Source of the DNA: a virus | Length of the DNA stretch: 56,874 nucleotides | Reading direction: 5' to 3' (one strand) | IMG/VR virus record: IMGVR_UViG_3300020472_000030 | Span: 1-56,874 of that record | Part shown: positions 54,244-56,874 of the stretch, one piece after another | How the letters are laid out: every line of letters begins with the position of its first letter | Position numbering within the stretch: the first letter of the stretch is position 1 | The notes under the pieces: model-generated | Told to the model about the DNA's origin: nothing | Seen by the model: the letters and a program-made list of their open reading frames with translations, nothing else | Database searches by the model: none | Program-made: the position numbers and the translations under genes

Positions 54244-54272
54244 TTGACTATTAATGTCCTTTGAGATATAAT
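54244..54272 (+). promoter_or_regulatory. Promoter for the fibre-gene run
   Basis: TTGACT-17-TATAAT; GGAG precedes ATG 54292 with a ~13-base leader. Confidence 0.88.
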
Positions 54273-54291
54273 TTCAAAATGGAGAAAATAC

Positions 54292-54630
54292 ATGAGCGCA
54301 GGAACATATAACTTAGTAATCGACCAAGGCTCCGACTTTGCTCTGGACTTGGTGATTAAGCAAGCAGGAACAGCTCTAAACTTGACCAATTACTCAGGTC
54401 GAGCACAGCTGCGAACTTCCGTGGCGGCTAGTTCTGCGTCGGCTACGTTTTCTGTAACTGTAACTAATGCGACCAATGGCGCATTAAAAATGCAATTACC
54501 AGCAGCCACTTCTGCGGCTTTAACGGCTGGACAGTATGTTTATGATCTAGAGATTTATACAGCGAATGATTCTATTGTTAAGCGTATTGTACAGGGGAAC
54601 GTGACTATTACACCTGAGGTAACAAGATGA
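54292..54630 (+). CDS. Baseplate/fibre adaptor protein (BppU-like, 112 aa)
   Basis: YNLVIDQGSDFALDLVIKQAGTALNLTNYSGRAQLRT, ATFSVTVTNATNGALKMQLPAATSAALTAG and YVYDLEIYTANDSIVKRIVQGNVTITPEVTR fit the beta domain found at the base of fibres and in BppU proteins. It probably links fibres to the tip. GGAG precedes the start. Confidence 0.78.
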   Translation: MSAGTYNLVIDQGSDFALDLVIKQAGTALNLTNYSGRAQLRTSVAASSASATFSVTVTNATNGALKMQLPAATSAALTAGQYVYDLEIYTANDSIVKRIVQGNVTITPEVTR

Positions 54631-55037
54631 GTCACACCACATTAGAAGTAACAGAAGAAGTTACAGATGTAACTGCGTCAGGAGATACAATTACTGTAGA
54701 TATTACCGATGATGTAACAACTGTACAGGCTTATTCTTTGGCAGTACCCTTTGAAGTTCCAGGACAGATAACAGCCGCAAATGTTACCGTTGTCCCATAT
54801 GGAACAGTTACAGCTACTAATTTAAGAGATGCATTAAAAGAATTAGCAGACCAAGATTTTAGAGGTGCAGCCACTCCTTCAGGAAGTTATATTTCGGAAG
54901 GGGATACTTGGTATGATACCGATGATGACCAATTTAAAGTCTATAGAGAAACAAGTTCAGGAAATTTTGAGTGGGTCCCCATAATAGTGGGTGCAGCTGC
55001 AGGCGATTCTGATACAATAGACGCGGGATCCTATTAG
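54627..55037 (+). CDS. Fibre-associated beta protein (136 aa)
   Basis: Starts 4 bases before the previous stop. Thr/Val/Asp-rich first half, then LRDALKELADQDFRGAATPSGSYISEGDTWYDTDDDQFKVYRETSSG, the EGDxWYDTDxxxxKVYRExx pattern common in phage fibre proteins. Probable fibre component. It starts at ATG 54627 overlapping the previous stop. Confidence 0.68.
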   Translation: MSHTTLEVTEEVTDVTASGDTITVDITDDVTTVQAYSLAVPFEVPGQITAANVTVVPYGTVTATNLRDALKELADQDFRGAATPSGSYISEGDTWYDTDDDQFKVYRETSSGNFEWVPIIVGAAAGDSDTIDAGSY

Positions 55038-55054
55038 GATATTTGGAGTTATAA

Positions 55055-56188
55055 ATGGCTCAAACAATTAAAATTAAACGAAGTACGGGTGTTGGTAAAC
55101 CTGCCAGTGTTGCCCAAGGAGAGCTATTTTATGCCTATGATTCCTCTGACTCTGGGGGAACGTATTCTAAGCGTCTGGCAATAGGTAATGTAAATGGTGG
55201 AGGAAATACTCCGGAAATTATTGGCGGAAAAGTATTTATGGATATGCTTGACCATACCGCCGGCCAACTCACTGCTAGCAGCGCACTACTTGTCGATTCA
55301 AATAAATATATAGATGAGTTGTTACTTGGTGATCAAGGTCAAGTCAAACTTCATGAAACTACTGCTAATGGTTCGAATTATATTGCTTTAAGAGCACCAG
55401 CCAATGTTACTACCACTACTACTTATTTACTTCCTGAAGATGGAAGTAGTGGGCAAGTTCTATCCACAAATGGATCAGGGGCTCTTAGCTGGACCGCGTT
55501 AGGCGGAACTCTTACTGTAGATGGTGATACTGGCACTCAAGATGTAAGTTTAGCGTCAGATGACCTACAAATTATAGGTACAGCAAATGAAATTGAAGTT
55601 GCAGTAACTAAAACTGGAACAGATGTTAAAGCAACTATTGGACTTCCTGATAATGTAACAATTTCTGGAAATCTAACGGTTTCAGGTACAACTACTACTG
55701 TTTCTTCCACGACTATAAATGTTGCGGATCCTTTACTTGCTTTAGCAACTACTAATAACTCGGCTGATAGTGTTGATATTGGTTTTTATGGACTATATGA
55801 CGATTCCGCATCACAAGACGAGTATACAGGACTTTTTAGAGACTGTAATGATCAAAAATGGAAACTCTTTAAAAACTTACAAGCTGCTCCAACCACCACT
55901 GTAAATACAAGCGGCACAGGATATGCTGTAGCAACACTTGTTGCCCATCTTGAAGATACTAATACTACTATTACTGGTGGGTCAATAACAGGAATTACTG
56001 ATCTTGCTGTTGCAGACGGTGGAACAGGACTTTCAGCAGTTGCACAAGGTTCGGTACTTGTTGCAAACTCAGCCAATACTCTCTCAGCTTTAGACGGAGG
56101 CGGTTCGGGTGATGCTATGTTATTTTATACCAATGCTTCAGATACTATTTCTTGGTCAACAACTGTAGACGGCGGAACGTATACCTAA
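55055..56188 (+). CDS. Tail fibre protein (377 aa)
   Basis: N-terminal QTIKIKRSTGVGKPASVAQGELFYAYDSSD pattern typical of marine fibre proteins, with a glycine-rich, repetitive body (NVTISGNLTVSGTTTTVSSTTINV), a DSVDIGFYGLYDDSASQDEYTGLFRD unit and TGLSAVAQGSVLVANSANTLSAL at the end. Likely trimeric fibre. Ends with two closing repeats before the next fibre gene. Confidence 0.8.
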   Translation: MAQTIKIKRSTGVGKPASVAQGELFYAYDSSDSGGTYSKRLAIGNVNGGGNTPEIIGGKVFMDMLDHTAGQLTASSALLVDSNKYIDELLLGDQGQVKLHETTANGSNYIALRAPANVTTTTTYLLPEDGSSGQVLSTNGSGALSWTALGGTLTVDGDTGTQDVSLASDDLQIIGTANEIEVAVTKTGTDVKATIGLPDNVTISGNLTVSGTTTTVSSTTINVADPLLALATTNNSADSVDIGFYGLYDDSASQDEYTGLFRDCNDQKWKLFKNLQAAPTTTVNTSGTGYAVATLVAHLEDTNTTITGGSITGITDLAVADGGTGLSAVAQGSVLVANSANTLSALDGGGSGDAMLFYTNASDTISWSTTVDGGTYT

Positions 56189-56200
56189 TAGGACAGAACT

Positions 56201-56874
56201 ATGGCGGTAGTAATTAAAGTAAAAAAGAGTGAAACAGCTCTTTCTAAGCCCACGGCAAGTGATATAGCTGTAGGCGAAGTTGCACTTAATGCTAAAGACC
56301 AACGAATTTTTGTCCGTGATGCCAGTGGAGATATTATTACTGTTGGAGAAGCCGGAGGAATTCGTCATGAAAGTTCTGCGGTTACTTTTAAAGTTACAGT
56401 AGCTACAAAAGATGCTACTCACAGATATAACGGTTCTGGTTCAAGTTCTGGGTATAAGATAGATGGATCATTTTCTCCAACACTTATACTTGCTCCTGGA
56501 AACACATATAAGTTCGATCAGGCAGATAGTTCAAATAGTGGTCACCCGCTTCTTTTTTACTATGAAGCAGCAAAAACCACAGCTTATTCTACTGGAGTAA
56601 CAACCAGTGGTACTCCTGGATCTTCAGGAGCATACACACAAATTGTAGTATCAGACTCTACACCATTAGTATTGCACTATCAATGCTCTTCCCACGGTTT
56701 AATGGGAAATCAAATCGTTACAAATACAAGAAATTATACAGGCACAGATACAGATGATATTAGTGAAGGCTCAAGTAATTTATACTTTACAAATGCTAGA
56801 GCTGATGCGAGAATAACAAATGCATTAAAAGATGAAGACAATATGGCTTCAGATAGTGCAACTCATGTTCCTTC
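56201..56874 (+). CDS. Tail fibre protein with cupredoxin-like domain (N-terminal part; runs off the window)
   Basis: ATG 56201 with AGGA upstream; 224 codons without a stop to the edge. N-terminal IKVKKSETALSKPTASDIAVGEVALNAKDQRIF anchors it to the previous fibres. Residues ~65-172 form a cupredoxin-like domain: beta strands (YKIDGSFSPTLILAPGNTYKF, STPLVLHYQ) with H115 in NSGHPLLF and the loop C162-x2-H165-x2-M168 (QCSSHGLMG), the type-1 copper ligand set. A SSNLYFTNARADARI unit follows. Copper binding is inferred, not shown. Confidence 0.8.
   Translation, partial: MAVVIKVKKSETALSKPTASDIAVGEVALNAKDQRIFVRDASGDIITVGEAGGIRHESSAVTFKVTVATKDATHRYNGSGSSSGYKIDGSFSPTLILAPGNTYKFDQADSSNSGHPLLFYYEAAKTTAYSTGVTTSGTPGSSGAYTQIVVSDSTPLVLHYQCSSHGLMGNQIVTNTRNYTGTDTDDISEGSSNLYFTNARADARITNALKDEDNMASDSATHVP

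Noticed and set aside
1-56874. CRISPR array, integrase, excisionase, attachment site or phage RNA polymerase
   Set aside because: No spaced identical repeats and no matching protein were seen in any frame, so lysogeny and T7-like transcription are not supported in this window.

Overview
The window is part of the genome of a tailed double-stranded DNA phage with a long, non-contractile (siphovirus-type) tail. The evidence is a HK97-type head module (TerS, TerL, portal, protease-capsid fusion, connector) followed by a lambda-order tail module (tail terminator, tube, G/GT chaperone with frameshift, tape measure, then M, L, K, I and J homologues). The small-gene repertoire (several small membrane proteins, basic microproteins, the JAMM/NlpC K protein, a cupredoxin-like tail-fibre domain) resembles marine phages and cyanophages. 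The phage IscU is so close to the gammaproteobacterial type that a marine gammaproteobacterial host is the best guess. No integrase, repressor or recombinase was seen, and no phage RNA polymerase. Host-type sigma-70 promoters are abundant, so transcription is probably by the host enzyme. The window cuts genes at both ends.

Layout. (1) 1-16.7 kb, minus strand: PhoH, two hypothetical proteins, the Fe-S assembly pair IscA and IscU, PolA, primase, DnaB-like helicase, a multi-repeat HTH protein, a NAD+ DNA ligase split into two genes, a PC4-like ssDNA-binding protein, a dATP/dGTP diphosphohydrolase-like protein, ThyX, T4-type lysozyme and a spanin pair. (2) 16.8-18.0 kb, plus strand: a short operon with a SANT-like protein, ribosomal protein bS21, two membrane proteins and a MazG-like enzyme. 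(3) 18.0-25.7 kb, minus strand: an accessory region with a SleB hydrolase, a second MazG-like gene, many microproteins, three small HTH paralogues, a SprT-like protease, a GC-rich control region with repeated promoters and a perfect chromosomal-type parS site, then polyphosphate kinase 2, an unknown gene and a HAD phosphatase. It also holds a structured non-coding element at 19.5-19.7 kb and a short, largely non-coding transcription unit at 21.25-21.54 kb. (4) 25.9-56.9 kb, plus strand: tail-fibre proteins and fibre chaperone, packaging, head, tail, and a run of fibre proteins that leaves the window.

How the parts work together. Replication is largely self-supplied (polymerase, primase, helicase, ligase, ssDNA-binding protein), backed by nucleotide-pool enzymes (ThyX, two MazG-like proteins, a dNTP diphosphohydrolase-like protein) and perhaps energy supply from host polyphosphate (PPK2). 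Host-directed functions include bS21 (translation), IscU/IscA (Fe-S supply), and a parS site without a phage ParB, which suggests use of the host ParB. The lambda L-type tail-tip protein keeps the four cysteines expected to bind an Fe-S cluster, which gives a concrete possible client for IscU/IscA. Transcription appears to be driven by about twenty near-consensus promoters with almost invariant 17-bp spacing. Several of them fire directly onto a start codon, giving leaderless messages.
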